NCBI RefSeq assembly: GCF_024198175.1
Contig: NZ_JAJVKV010000001.1
Location: 1,973,015 to 2,037,014, forward strand
DNA length: 64,000 nt
From: Pyxidicoccus xibeiensis
GTDB taxonomy: Bacteria > Myxococcota > Myxococcia > Myxococcales > Myxococcaceae
Direction of reading: 5' to 3'
The notes under the pieces were generated by a model. It was not told the DNA's origin. It made no database searches and saw only the letters and a list, made by a program, of their open reading frames with translations. Positions within the stretch are counted from its first letter, which is position 1; the number at the start of each line of letters is the position of its first letter. A program made the position numbers and the translations under genes. Positions 34,315 to 42,845 of the stretch are shown piece after piece.

Positions 34315-36372
34315 CTACTTCTTCGTCTTCGCCAGCGTGTCCTTGGCCACCTGCACCACGTTGTCCACGGTGAAGCCGAACTTCTGCTGCAGCGCCTTGA
34401 TGGGGGCGGACGCGCCGAAGCTGCGCATGCCGATGACGCTGCCGGCGTGGCCCACGAAGCGCTCCCAGCCGAACGCGGCGCCCTTCTCCACGGACACGCG
34501 GGCCGTGACGGACGGAGGCAGCACGCTGTCGCGGTACTCCTGGGACTGCTGCTCGAACAGCTCCCACGACGGCAGGCTCACCACGCGCACCTTGCGGCCC
34601 TCGGCCTTGAGCTTCTCCGCGGCGTCCAGGCACAGCGACACCTCGCTGCCGGTGCCGATGAGGATGATTTCCGGCTTGCCGCCCTCCGCCTCCGCCAGCA
34701 CGTAGCCGCCGCGCTTCACGCCGGACGCCGCGCCGTACTTGCTGCGGTCCAGCGTGGGCACCGGCTGGCGGGTGAGCACCAGCACCACCGGGTGCTTCTT
34801 CTGCTCGCCAATCACGCGCCACGCCTCCACCACCTCGTTGGCGTCACCGGGGCGCAGCACGATGATGCCCGGAATGGCGCGCAAGCTGGCCAGCTGCTCC
34901 ACCGGCTGGTGCGTGGGGCCGTCCTCGCCCAGGCCGATGGAGTCGTGCGTGAAGATGTGCAGCGCGGGCAGCTCCATCAGCGCGGACAGGCGGATGGCGG
35001 GGCGCTCGTAGTCACTGAAGATGAGGAACGTGGCGCCATAGCCGCGCAGCTTGCTGAGGCACAGGCCGTTGACGATGGAGCCCATCGCGTGCTCGCGCAC
35101 GCCGAAGTGGACGTTGCGGCCCGCGTGGTCGCCCGGCTTCATGGACTCCGATCCGTTGATGTACGTCTTCGTGGACGGGTTGAGGTCCGCCGAGCCGCCC
35201 ACCAGCCACGGGTAGTTCTTGGCCACGGCGTTGAGCACCTTGCCGCTGGACTCGCGGGTGGCCATGCCCTTGGCGTCGGCGGGGAACGTGGGCAGCTCCG
35301 CGTCCCAGCCCTGGGGCTGCTCTCTGCGCTGCATGCGCTCCAGCTGGTCGGCCAGCTCGGGGAACTGCTTGCGGTACTCGGCGAAGCGCTGCTCCCAGGC
35401 CTCGCGCAGCTGCTTGCCGCGGGCGCCCATGCGCTCCTGGAAGCGCTCGCGCACCCCGTCGGGGACCAGGAACTTCGCGTCCTCGGGCCAGCCGTAGTTG
35501 CGCTTGGTGCCCTTGATTTCCTCGTCGCCGAGCGGCTCGCCGTGGGCCTTCGCGGAGCCCTGGAGCTTGGGGGCGCCGAAGGCAATCTGGGTGGTGACGA
35601 CGATGAGGGTGGGCTTGCCGCGCAGGGTCTTGAAGGTGCGCAGCGCCTCGGCCATGGCGTTGAGGTCGTTGGCGTCGGCCACGTGGAGCACGCGCCAGCC
35701 GTAGCCCTCGAAGCGGCGGCCCACGTCCTCGGTGAAGGCCAGGTCGGTGCTGCCGTCGATGGAGATGTGGTTGGAGTCGTAGATCCAGCAGAGGTTGGGC
35801 AGCTGGAGGTGGCCGGCGATGGAGGCGGCCTCGGAGGCGACGCCTTCCATCAGGTCGCCGTCACCGCAGATGGCGTAGACGTCGTAGCTGAACATCTCGA
35901 AGCCGGGGCGGTTGAAGTGCCCGGCGAGCCACCGGCTGGCGATGGCCATGCCCACGCTGTTGGCGACGCCCTGGCCCAGGGGGCCGGTGGTGGTCTCCAC
36001 GCCGCTGGTCCACCGGTACTCGGGGTGGCCGGGGGTGGCGGAGTCGAGCTGGCGGAACTTCTTGATGTCCTCGAGCGAGACGGTGGGCGCGTCCTCGACG
36101 GTGTACTCGCGGGTGACGCGCTTGACGCCGGCCAGGTGGAGCAGCGCGTACAGCAGCATGGACGCGTGGCCGTTGGAGAGGATGAAGCGGTCCCGGTCCG
36201 GCCAGATGGGCTGGGACGGGTCGTAGCGCAGCTCCTGTTGCCAGAGCTGGTACGCCACGGGGGCCAGGGACATGGGCGCCCCCGGGTGGCCCGAGTGGGC
36301 TTGCTGGACCGCATCCATGGCCAGGGTGCGGATGGTGTTGATGCTCAGCAGGTCCTGCTTATCGGTCGTCAT
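34315..36372 (-). CDS. tkt: Transketolase
   Basis: 685 aa. It transfers two-carbon units between sugar phosphates in the pentose phosphate pathway, using thiamine diphosphate and a divalent metal. Landmarks: SGHPGAPMSLAP (27-38), LSNGHASMLLYALLHL (65-80), the ThDP motif GDGDLMEG (170-177) with SNHISIDG beyond it, and in the Pyr domain FSDYERPAIRLSALMELP and THDSIGLGEDGPTHQP. Length and motif order are those of ordinary bacterial transketolase. It is monocistronic here, between the acquired-looking ATPase pair and a protease operon. Confidence 0.97.
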   Translation of the reverse strand: MTTDKQDLLSINTIRTLAMDAVQQAHSGHPGAPMSLAPVAYQLWQQELRYDPSQPIWPDRDRFILSNGHASMLLYALLHLAGVKRVTREYTVEDAPTVSLEDIKKFRQLDSATPGHPEYRWTSGVETTTGPLGQGVANSVGMAIASRWLAGHFNRPGFEMFSYDVYAICGDGDLMEGVASEAASIAGHLQLPNLCWIYDSNHISIDGSTDLAFTEDVGRRFEGYGWRVLHVADANDLNAMAEALRTFKTLRGKPTLIVVTTQIAFGAPKLQGSAKAHGEPLGDEEIKGTKRNYGWPEDAKFLVPDGVRERFQERMGARGKQLREAWEQRFAEYRKQFPELADQLERMQRREQPQGWDAELPTFPADAKGMATRESSGKVLNAVAKNYPWLVGGSADLNPSTKTYINGSESMKPGDHAGRNVHFGVREHAMGSIVNGLCLSKLRGYGATFLIFSDYERPAIRLSALMELPALHIFTHDSIGLGEDGPTHQPVEQLASLRAIPGIIVLRPGDANEVVEAWRVIGEQKKHPVVLVLTRQPVPTLDRSKYGAASGVKRGGYVLAEAEGGKPEIILIGTGSEVSLCLDAAEKLKAEGRKVRVVSLPSWELFEQQSQEYRDSVLPPSVTARVSVEKGAAFGWERFVGHAGSVIGMRSFGASAPIKALQQKFGFTVDNVVQVAKDTLAKTKK

Positions 36373-36514
36373 GGTGTCCTCGCGTTCCCGCTCGCGTGGG
36401 GCGCACCATGCCGTAACTGCCGCCGCGACGCCGCACGAAACGCGAGCCCGCCCCCCAGGCCGTCCGGCAGTCCACGGGGCGCCGGGAATTCATGGCCCTG
36501 GAGGGAGGGGCCCT

Positions 36515-37861
36515 TCAGGGGGTGATGCGGCCGGAGAACAGCTCCTTCACGTAGAGCAGGTCCACGGAGAGGCCGAAGACGCCGCGGGTGCTCCACCGCT
36601 CCTCGGTGCGGATGTCGTCACGGGTACCGGCGAAGGGCTCATCGAGCCGTGCCCCCACGGGCTGGGGGGCACGCAGGACGTCGGCCACGTAGAGCACGTT
36701 GACGCCGTAGATGACCTCGAAGGAGAGGCCGGCGACGAAGCGCCGGCCCGGCTGCGTCAGCCCGATGCCAAGCACGGCCCCCAGCCGGTCGAGCACTCCC
36801 TGGTCATGGACGAGGTCGCGTCCGGAATACGAAGGGCCTCCGAAGAGGCTGATGACGTAGCGCGGGGCGCCGTAGAGCACGAGGCTCGCCGTGTATTCGA
36901 CCCCCCGGCCGTTGGGGCCCTTGGAGTAGAGGATGTTCTCCTCGCCGGAGGGGCGGACGTCGAAGTCCCGTACGTGCTGCGGGGTGAAGATGGCGCCGAG
37001 CTGCAGGGTGGCCCGGTACAGCTCGTGCTGACTGAGGTTGAAGCGGATGGCGCCCTCGTCACCCGCCGCCTGGGAGCGGCGGAAGCTGATGTCGACGTTG
37101 GCGTTGAAGCACCGGCGCGGGGTGTTCTTGCGCAGCTCCCAGACGTCGCTCTGGCGGAGGCTCTGCTCCGAGCGCGTGAGGCTGACCTTGTCCACGCTGA
37201 TGTACACGGCGGGCGTGGCCGGCTCGATGGCACAGGGCTCGAAGCGCGTGGGAGCCCACTGCTTGATGGCGGTGTAGACGCCGACGTAGATGGGGTCGCC
37301 CTCAATGCCGTACAGCCGGTTGGCGTGGCAGATTTCGCCGCTCTCCATGAAGACGATGAGCGTATAGCCCGGCTTCCGGCTGCCCTTGGCCTGACGGCTG
37401 ATCTCCTGCTCCCAGTCAGATGCATCCTGCTTGCACTCGGCCAGGGTGCCGCTTCGTGGCGGGTGGGCCTCATCGCCTTCTTCCCCGGTCTTCCCTCCCC
37501 CCGAGCCGCCATCGGATGCGAGCTTGACGGCCTGGAAGCACGTCGCGTCTCCAGTCCCCTGGAACAGGAACCCGGGCGTCCCCTTCAGCCGTGCTGCCTC
37601 CGTCCGGAGCGCCCCGATGAGCGAGGGCGCCCAGACGTTGCCCGTCTTCAGATACTGCCCCGCCTCGCCAAGGCGGGCATCGACCAGCGCGGCGTCCGCC
37701 GTCCGCACCTGCGCTTTGACCAGGGTGGGGAAGCCCGCGGGCGCGGTAATCATGTCCTCTCCCGCCGTCACTTCCGGCGAGGGGCATGCGCCCTGCGCTC
37801 GGGCCGTGCCCGCCATCAACCCTGCCGTCACGGACAGCACGGTCATCAATGAAGCCTTCAT
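36515..37861 (-). CDS. Exported protein, probable outer-membrane barrel, in protease operon
   Basis: 448 aa. A signal peptide (MKASLMTVLS... cleavage near ARAQG) follows an excellent ribosome site (AGGAGGT) at the right distance. The first half (about 25-230) is a soluble domain with four or more cysteines and a Gly/Glu-rich low-complexity loop. The second half has amphipathic strands such as IRFNLSQHELYRATLQLGAIF, YTASLVLYGAPRYVISLFGG and FVAGLSFEVIYGVNVLY, ending RGVFGLSVDLLYV, typical of a membrane barrel. It is the third gene after the protease-nuclease fusion and the small protease, 71 bp downstream. A surface receptor or immunity-like role is only a guess. No family was recognised. Confidence 0.7.
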   Translation of the reverse strand: MKASLMTVLSVTAGLMAGTARAQGACPSPEVTAGEDMITAPAGFPTLVKAQVRTADAALVDARLGEAGQYLKTGNVWAPSLIGALRTEAARLKGTPGFLFQGTGDATCFQAVKLASDGGSGGGKTGEEGDEAHPPRSGTLAECKQDASDWEQEISRQAKGSRKPGYTLIVFMESGEICHANRLYGIEGDPIYVGVYTAIKQWAPTRFEPCAIEPATPAVYISVDKVSLTRSEQSLRQSDVWELRKNTPRRCFNANVDISFRRSQAAGDEGAIRFNLSQHELYRATLQLGAIFTPQHVRDFDVRPSGEENILYSKGPNGRGVEYTASLVLYGAPRYVISLFGGPSYSGRDLVHDQGVLDRLGAVLGIGLTQPGRRFVAGLSFEVIYGVNVLYVADVLRAPQPVGARLDEPFAGTRDDIRTEERWSTRGVFGLSVDLLYVKELFSGRITP

Positions 37862-37932
37862 GGAACGAGACCTCCTGGCTGCGATGAATGGACTGCGGAG
37901 CTGGCGGGATGACGGCCTGGTTGGCGGGACGC

Positions 37933-38895
37933 TCAAACGCAGGTTCCACCTTCGAGGTACAGAGGCACCCCCACCTGCATGAAGACGGAGAGGTCGTTGT
38001 GCTGACCCTTGTTCCTGCCCACCAGCAGGCCCCAGATACGGCGGTCCATGCCGATGAGACATGCCCCTGAGTCACCCGGCTCCGTCACTCCCTGGGTGAG
38101 CAGGACGTTGCGGATGATTCCCTGCGAGCCCACCACGACCTGGCCCTGGGCTCCCACGAACCGGGTCGCGCGCATGCCGGCATGACTCAGGACGTACAGG
38201 TCCTTGCCGAGGTCGTCCGCCGTCGGCAGATAGGGGAGCCCGAGGGGAAGCGCGTCCTGGAAGGTGTTCTGGCAGTACTGCACACCCCGCGGGCGGACCA
38301 GCGCATAGTCCGCGTCCTCGGTCACGACGACCTTCAAGAGCGCTCCCTGGAAGCCGCGGCTCGCTCCACCGATGTTCCGCATCGAGACCGTGGGCTCGGT
38401 GCCTGGGGCATGGACGTGGGTCCCGGTCCACGAGGGGTCGGTGAAGACATGGCCCGCGCTGACCACGACCCGGCCGAACCCGGGGTGGTCCATCACCATG
38501 CCCACCGTGCCGCGCCCCGGTGTCCTCACGAGGTCTCCGGGGCCCAGCGTCAGCTCGCCGCCCTGCCGCTGGAAGGACCCTGCGTCCAGCACGTCCGTCC
38601 GGACCTCTCTGCGCCGGCGGGAGGTGGGGAACCACTCGAGGCGGGGAGGGATGAGGAGGCTCTCCGGAAGCTGGCGCCTGGGAAGCTTCTGGCTCACGAG
38701 GCAGCACAGCGCGAGCCCGCCCTCTTCACCCCGGCGGACCTTGCGTCCCACGAAGACCCCGATGACGTTGCGCGCCGACAGGAGCGACTTCACCAGTCCG
38801 GAGAGCACGGACGGGGGCGGAACCTGCTCGGCGGCGACCCGCGCGGGCAGCCGGCGCGGTGTCGTCGTGCTTCGTGGGCGGCGGGAACGTGGCAT
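37933..38895 (-). CDS. Trypsin-like serine protease (S1/chymotrypsin fold)
   Basis: 320 aa. The first 45 residues are Arg-rich with no signal peptide, so it is probably cytoplasmic. The catalytic triad is visible: H149 in VSAGHVF, D196 in EDADYAL and S276 in EPGDSGA. In between, GMVMDHPGFGRVVVS and VVGSQGIIRNVLL are beta-barrel strands of the fold. Cytoplasmic trypsin-fold proteases in bacteria often belong to signalling or conflict systems. Its start is 11 bp after the stop of the protease-nuclease fusion, so they share a transcript and probably a pathway. Substrate unknown. Confidence 0.84.
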   Translation of the reverse strand: MPRSRRPRSTTTPRRLPARVAAEQVPPPSVLSGLVKSLLSARNVIGVFVGRKVRRGEEGGLALCCLVSQKLPRRQLPESLLIPPRLEWFPTSRRRREVRTDVLDAGSFQRQGGELTLGPGDLVRTPGRGTVGMVMDHPGFGRVVVSAGHVFTDPSWTGTHVHAPGTEPTVSMRNIGGASRGFQGALLKVVVTEDADYALVRPRGVQYCQNTFQDALPLGLPYLPTADDLGKDLYVLSHAGMRATRFVGAQGQVVVGSQGIIRNVLLTQGVTEPGDSGACLIGMDRRIWGLLVGRNKGQHNDLSVFMQVGVPLYLEGGTCV

Positions 38896-38906
38896 GGCCC
38901 TCTCCG

Positions 38907-40868
38907 TCAGAGCCGCACGTCGTGGTACCAGCGGATGCGGTTGCCCGAGAAGGGAATCCGGTGGCGGGTGGCGACATCCGCGCCCCGGACGTTGTCCGAG
39001 AAGCGCAGTCCGGTGAGGTCCTCGATGCGGCCGATGGGCACCTGGAAGCCGCGGAAGTCATCCACCGGAAGGGTCTCGAACTCCATCCGGTCCAGGAAGG
39101 ACTTCTGGTGGACCACGAAGCCCGCGGCCAGGAGCGAGCCCTGCGCGTCCCGGCACGCCACGACCTTCCAGAACGCCTCCGGCACCTGCACTCCCCGGTG
39201 GAGCCGGTCGGACTCCTGGAAGACCGGGCCGGTGAACACCGTGGCCTTCCAGTCCAGCGTGTCGGTGGAATAGAGGATGTGGTTCTCGAGCCCCTGCCAC
39301 CAGCTCTCGCTCTGGTTGAAGGTGAAGAACTGGGGCGCGCAGTTGGTGAAGTAGAACGTGTCCGCGTTGGCCTGCGCGGCGTGCTCACCCCAGACCGGGT
39401 CCAGGCGCCGGACCAGGTGGCCGCGGTCGAAGCCCGCCGGCCCATCCCGGTAGAAGCCGTCCAGCACCTGCAGCTCCTCCGCCAGCCGCGGGTCCGCGAG
39501 CCACTCGGGCTCGGGCTTGCGAGGGAACTCCACCCACGCGCGCCCGTCGATGTTGACGGCGGTGAAGAACGCCAGGCGCCGGCGCTCGCTCATCACGATG
39601 CTGAAGTGCCGGTACTTCAGCTCCACTTCGCTCGCGTTCTTGAGCCTCGCCGCGGGCCCGAACGCCTGCTCCGCGCGGGTGCGGTCGGGGAGCGGAACGG
39701 TGTGTGTCAGCCCCAGGAAGTCCGGGCGGTAGCCGTCCCTTCCCGAGGAGAAGTCCCGGCTGACCCTGGGCTCGCGGCGCTCGACCTCGAGCGTGCGCGC
39801 CAGCGCCTCGGCCGGAGAGGTCCGCTCGGGGGCGGAGACCGCGCGGGGGCCCTGGCGGGCGGAGTGTCCGCCGAAGGGCCCGCCCTGCTTCGCCGCGTCG
39901 TCGAGGAGCGCGGAGACCAGGGGATTGGGGGCCTGGCGGAGCTGGTCCGCGAGGTCCTGGAGGATGAAGCTCGCGGCAGTCCCCTCGTTGGCAATCCAGT
40001 TCAGGCGATGCGGGGGGAGCAGCGCTGCCTCCGTCTCGCTCACCTGCTGGCCGTCATTCAGGATGATGTCCCCGTTCGGAGCCCGGTCGAGCACGCCGGC
40101 CCTGTGGAGGGCCACGACCTGCCAGGAGTCGTTGAAGACGGGCGAGCCGGACGAGCCCTGGGCCGTGTCGCTCGAGTACCAGAGCCGCGTCTCGGCGCTG
40201 GCGCCCACGGGCAGGTTGCCCACGGTGCGCACCTCGTTCTCGCGCAGGGCGACCTGTTTGGTGTCACCCCCAGGGTGCTGGATGATGGTGACGAACTCGC
40301 CGGCGCGGATGCTCTTGGTCGAGACCTCGAGCCGCAGCCAGCCATAGCGGGAGAGCTCCACCTGCCCGTCGATGGAGCGAGGCGCCACGGCCACCAGCGA
40401 GTAGTCGAGATCCTGGTTGGTGATGAAGCAGCGCTGCGGCTCGAACGCGAAGAGCGGCCCCGAGCGCGTGGTGCCGTCCGGCGCGAGCTCGTACTCGAAC
40501 TCCGCCCGGAGGGCCTGGGTGGAGTCCGGCGTCTCCAGCACATGGTGGTTCGTCAGCAGCAGGCCAGGGCCCACCATGAAGCCCGTCGCGATTCCCACCT
40601 GCTGCCCGTTGGGGTAGCGGTAGCGAATCCTCACGACCGACTCGGCCGCCCGGAGCCCGAGCTCGAGGTAGGAAGTGCTGACGAGGTCGTTCCTCCCCAG
40701 GATTCGCTCCAGGTCGACCCTCGCGATGGTTTCACCCCGGGTCATGGCCGTGACGCGCTCGAAAAACAGAGGGTCGACGTTCGCGAGCGTGTTGTTCAAA
40801 GGCCGCTGGACTCGCACATCGCGGAGTTGCTGGAGCTGCTTCCCATCAAGCGAAGAGATGCGAAACAT
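38907..40868 (-). CDS. Fusion of trypsin-like protease and DNA/RNA non-specific endonuclease
   Basis: 653 aa. Residues 1-75 are a helical N-terminal region. A V8/trypsin-like protease follows: H109 in LTNHHVL, D155 in DLDYSLV and S240 in GSSGSP. After a linker (about 290-400) comes an EndoA/NUC-type nuclease with the DRGH signature at 481-484 (H484 the expected general base), followed by the metal-binding Asn region FYFTNCAPQFFTFNQ and WWQGLENHIL. No signal peptide is visible, so both activities would act inside the cell unless another route exports it. A protease that controls or frees a nuclease would make a regulated self-killing or defence module; that is inference. The ATG at 40868 has an AGGGGGT ribosome site; the frame is open upstream without coding character. 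First gene of a three-gene operon. Confidence 0.88.
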   Translation of the reverse strand: MFRISSLDGKQLQQLRDVRVQRPLNNTLANVDPLFFERVTAMTRGETIARVDLERILGRNDLVSTSYLELGLRAAESVVRIRYRYPNGQQVGIATGFMVGPGLLLTNHHVLETPDSTQALRAEFEYELAPDGTTRSGPLFAFEPQRCFITNQDLDYSLVAVAPRSIDGQVELSRYGWLRLEVSTKSIRAGEFVTIIQHPGGDTKQVALRENEVRTVGNLPVGASAETRLWYSSDTAQGSSGSPVFNDSWQVVALHRAGVLDRAPNGDIILNDGQQVSETEAALLPPHRLNWIANEGTAASFILQDLADQLRQAPNPLVSALLDDAAKQGGPFGGHSARQGPRAVSAPERTSPAEALARTLEVERREPRVSRDFSSGRDGYRPDFLGLTHTVPLPDRTRAEQAFGPAARLKNASEVELKYRHFSIVMSERRRLAFFTAVNIDGRAWVEFPRKPEPEWLADPRLAEELQVLDGFYRDGPAGFDRGHLVRRLDPVWGEHAAQANADTFYFTNCAPQFFTFNQSESWWQGLENHILYSTDTLDWKATVFTGPVFQESDRLHRGVQVPEAFWKVVACRDAQGSLLAAGFVVHQKSFLDRMEFETLPVDDFRGFQVPIGRIEDLTGLRFSDNVRGADVATRHRIPFSGNRIRWYHDVRL

Positions 40869-40974
40869 GTGGACCCCCTGGTTCGACTTTCCGAAAAGGC
40901 TTACAGCGTAGCCGTTGAGCAAGGCACATGCCGCCCGGCCTCCAGGGCGAGGCGCGGCGCGCTGCCAACCGCAG

Positions 40975-41021
40975 TGGACCGAAGTGTCCAACCCGCCCGA
41001 CACGGTGGACGAATCCGTCCA
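40975..41021 (+). promoter_or_regulatory. Two 16-bp inverted repeats, likely activator (UAS) sites
   Basis: TGGACCGAAGTGTCCA (40975-40990) and TGGACGAATCCGTCCA (41006-41021) share the form TGGAC-N6-GTCCA. Their starts are 31 bp apart, close to three helical turns, so dimers would bind on one face. They lie 41 bp or more upstream of the -24/-12 promoter at 41062, the expected place for enhancer sites of a sigma-54 activator such as the one encoded at 45179. Being also upstream of the divergent gene at 40868, they might affect both. Confidence 0.75.
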
Positions 41022-41061
41022 GCGCGGCCAGGTCCTGGGCGGAGGCAGGGGCGGGGTGTCA

Positions 41062-41077
41062 TGGCACACCGGTTGCT
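41062..41077 (+). promoter_or_regulatory. Near-perfect sigma-54 (-24/-12) promoter
   Basis: TGGCACACCGGTTGCT matches the consensus TGGCACG-N4-TTGCW at all but one defined position and keeps GG-N10-GC exactly. Transcription should start near 41088, giving a leader of about 62 nt before the ATG at 41151. The operon it drives ends with a sigma-54 activator, so autoregulation is likely. Confidence 0.85.
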
Positions 41078-41150
41078 CATGCGAACGCCGCCAACCTAGG
41101 CTCACGCTACGGACTCACCGTAGCTGCGTTGCACCACATGAGGGGGCGCC

Positions 41151-41903
41151 ATGGCAGAGACGAAGCGCATCACGCAGCAGGCCGTCACGGTGTCGAACTT
41201 CCTCCAGCCAGAGCTCCGGAGCGTGTACAGCAAGGTCTTCCCGCCGCCGGGGGAGAAGCTGGAGAACGGGAAGCCGGCGGGAGTCGAGCGCCGCCGGCAG
41301 CTCTGCGAGCTGCTGGCGCCGTATGACTCGCTCTCGGCCACGGGCCAGGCCGCGCTGCGCAGCGAGGTCAACACGCTCCTCTCGGGATACGTGGACCCTT
41401 CGCAGCGCTTCGCGTTGGACCCGGACAAGCAGTTCATGCCCTTCAAGGTTGCCTTCATGGACCCGAGCTACGCGGCCCTGCGAGGCATCCAGGGCAGCAG
41501 CCCCAACACCCCCAGCGGTGTCGATGGTGCGAAGACGCTGAAGGTGGGACCCTACGAACTGCAGCTCATCTACAACGCGCTGTTCAACCAGGGAGAGAGC
41601 ACGACCGCCAACGGCGGGCTGGCGCATGACTTCCTGCACGCGCTGAAGGGGCAGGCCCGTTTGAAGAACCCGTCGGGGGTGAGGGCCATCCTGCAGCAGG
41701 TCTACGACTCCAAGCTCGTCTTCGCGAACGACAGACTCCATGCCAACGTCAAGCTCGACATCGGCGATGCCCTCGTCGAGCAGCTCTACCTCGTCATGGA
41801 CGGGAGCTACTTCAAGGGGCTCGAGCCCTACGAAGGCCCGGAGAGCTGCGACCTGACCAGCGCCAGCGGCGCCCCGGGCCCCACCACCATGGAGTGCTAC
41901 TAG
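41151..41903 (+). CDS. Unknown 250-aa protein, first gene of the sigma-54 operon
   Basis: 250 aa with no recognised domain, no signal peptide and no membrane segment. It is mostly helical (ERRRQLCELLAPYDSL, LIYNALFNQ, GVRAILQQVYDSKLV, IGDALVEQLYLVMDGSYF). The last 20 or so residues are Gly/Ser/Pro-rich and look unstructured, ending TTMECY. There are only three cysteines, two of them in this tail, and no tryptophan at all. A GGGGGC box precedes the ATG. It is nine bases upstream of the isoprenoid-synthase-like gene, under the -24/-12 promoter at 41062. If the neighbour is a prenyltransferase, the cysteine tail would be a candidate target, but this is speculation; it could equally be a cofactor or a binding partner. 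Confidence 0.78.
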   Translation: MAETKRITQQAVTVSNFLQPELRSVYSKVFPPPGEKLENGKPAGVERRRQLCELLAPYDSLSATGQAALRSEVNTLLSGYVDPSQRFALDPDKQFMPFKVAFMDPSYAALRGIQGSSPNTPSGVDGAKTLKVGPYELQLIYNALFNQGESTTANGGLAHDFLHALKGQARLKNPSGVRAILQQVYDSKLVFANDRLHANVKLDIGDALVEQLYLVMDGSYFKGLEPYEGPESCDLTSASGAPGPTTMECY

Positions 41904-41912
41904 GCCACGCCC

Positions 41913-42827
41913 ATGGGCGACTGTGACCTGGAGTACCGCGACTCGGTGTCCGCACTCCCGGCGGACCTGCGTCCCCTGGCGGCGGAGCTGCCCTTCCACC
42001 TCGGGCTGACGGCACGGCGGGACGGCGGCTGGGAGGAGTACACCGCGCTCGCGCCCTTCCAGGCGCTGCCCGGGTACGCGGCCGAGGACGCCATGCGACC
42101 GGCGCTGCCGCCAGACGTGCTGGCGCGCTACCTGCGCGCGCACCGCCGGGGCGGCTTCATCGGCCTCTTCCTCGACCGGCTCGCCGATGGTCAGGTCCAG
42201 GACCGCCCGGAGTGGCCCCGGCTGCGCGCCTGCCTGCTCGGGCAGTGGGAGCAGGCCCTGGCGGAGGCGACTGGCAGCGCGGCCCTGGCCACCCAGGCCG
42301 TGAGCGCCTCCCTGCGCGCCTGGGACGAGGGCATGAAGCTGGAGCAGGCCCTCCTGGCGCGCCAGTCGCTGTCGCTGCCGGCGTACATGGAGCTCGTGAG
42401 CCGGAAGGTGGCCTGGCTCGGCACCGCCTCGTTCTGTCTCATCCTGGCGCATGGCCGCGCGGAGCGGCTCCCCGCGTTCCGGCGGGTCTTCGACCTGCTG
42501 CTGCTCAGCTCCCAGTGCCTGGACGATGCGCTGGACCACGAGGAGGACGCGCGCCTGAATGGCATCAGCTTTCCGGCCGCGCTGGGCTATCCCCCCGGCG
42601 GGCTGCAGCGGGCGGCGCCCCGGGTGGCGCGGCTCGGCGCGGACGTCGCCCGGTCGGCGGGGTTTCTGCGCCTGGGCGGGTGGCTGGCGGAGCGCGCCGC
42701 GAAGCTCGACGGCATTCCCGCGCCGGGCAACGCTCTGCAGAATGAGCTGGCGGCGCTGGTCCTGGGGGAGGCCGTGGCGGGACTGTGCGGGCCGCTCCAG
42801 CAGGACCTTCCTCACGGACAGGGCTGA
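41913..42827 (+). CDS. Class I isoprenoid-synthase-fold protein
   Basis: 304 aa. An all-helical protein whose centre has an aspartate-rich helix, CLDDALDHEED, with DDxxD at 204-208, the metal/diphosphate motif of trans-prenyltransferases, squalene/phytoene synthases and ComQ-type enzymes. It is preceded by the long helices expected of that fold (QAVSASLRAWDEGMKLEQALL, YMELVSRKVAW). A clear second Asp-rich motif is not visible, so it may transfer or cyclise a prenyl chain, or only bind one. It is packed between the unknown 250-aa protein (9 bp) and a membrane sensor kinase (18 bp). ComQ, which prenylates the ComX pheromone, sits in the same position beside ComP in Bacillus. The fold call is fair; the reaction is unknown. 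Confidence 0.75.
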   Translation: MGDCDLEYRDSVSALPADLRPLAAELPFHLGLTARRDGGWEEYTALAPFQALPGYAAEDAMRPALPPDVLARYLRAHRRGGFIGLFLDRLADGQVQDRPEWPRLRACLLGQWEQALAEATGSAALATQAVSASLRAWDEGMKLEQALLARQSLSLPAYMELVSRKVAWLGTASFCLILAHGRAERLPAFRRVFDLLLLSSQCLDDALDHEEDARLNGISFPAALGYPPGGLQRAAPRVARLGADVARSAGFLRLGGWLAERAAKLDGIPAPGNALQNELAALVLGEAVAGLCGPLQQDLPHGQG

Positions 42828-42845
42828 CGACGGGAGCGCCCAAGG

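Noticed and set aside
37933..41021. The protease-nuclease operon and the kinase operon as one system
   Set aside because: They are divergent and share an intergenic region, but only the plus-strand side has a matching -24/-12 promoter, so I kept them apart and only noted the possible shared control.
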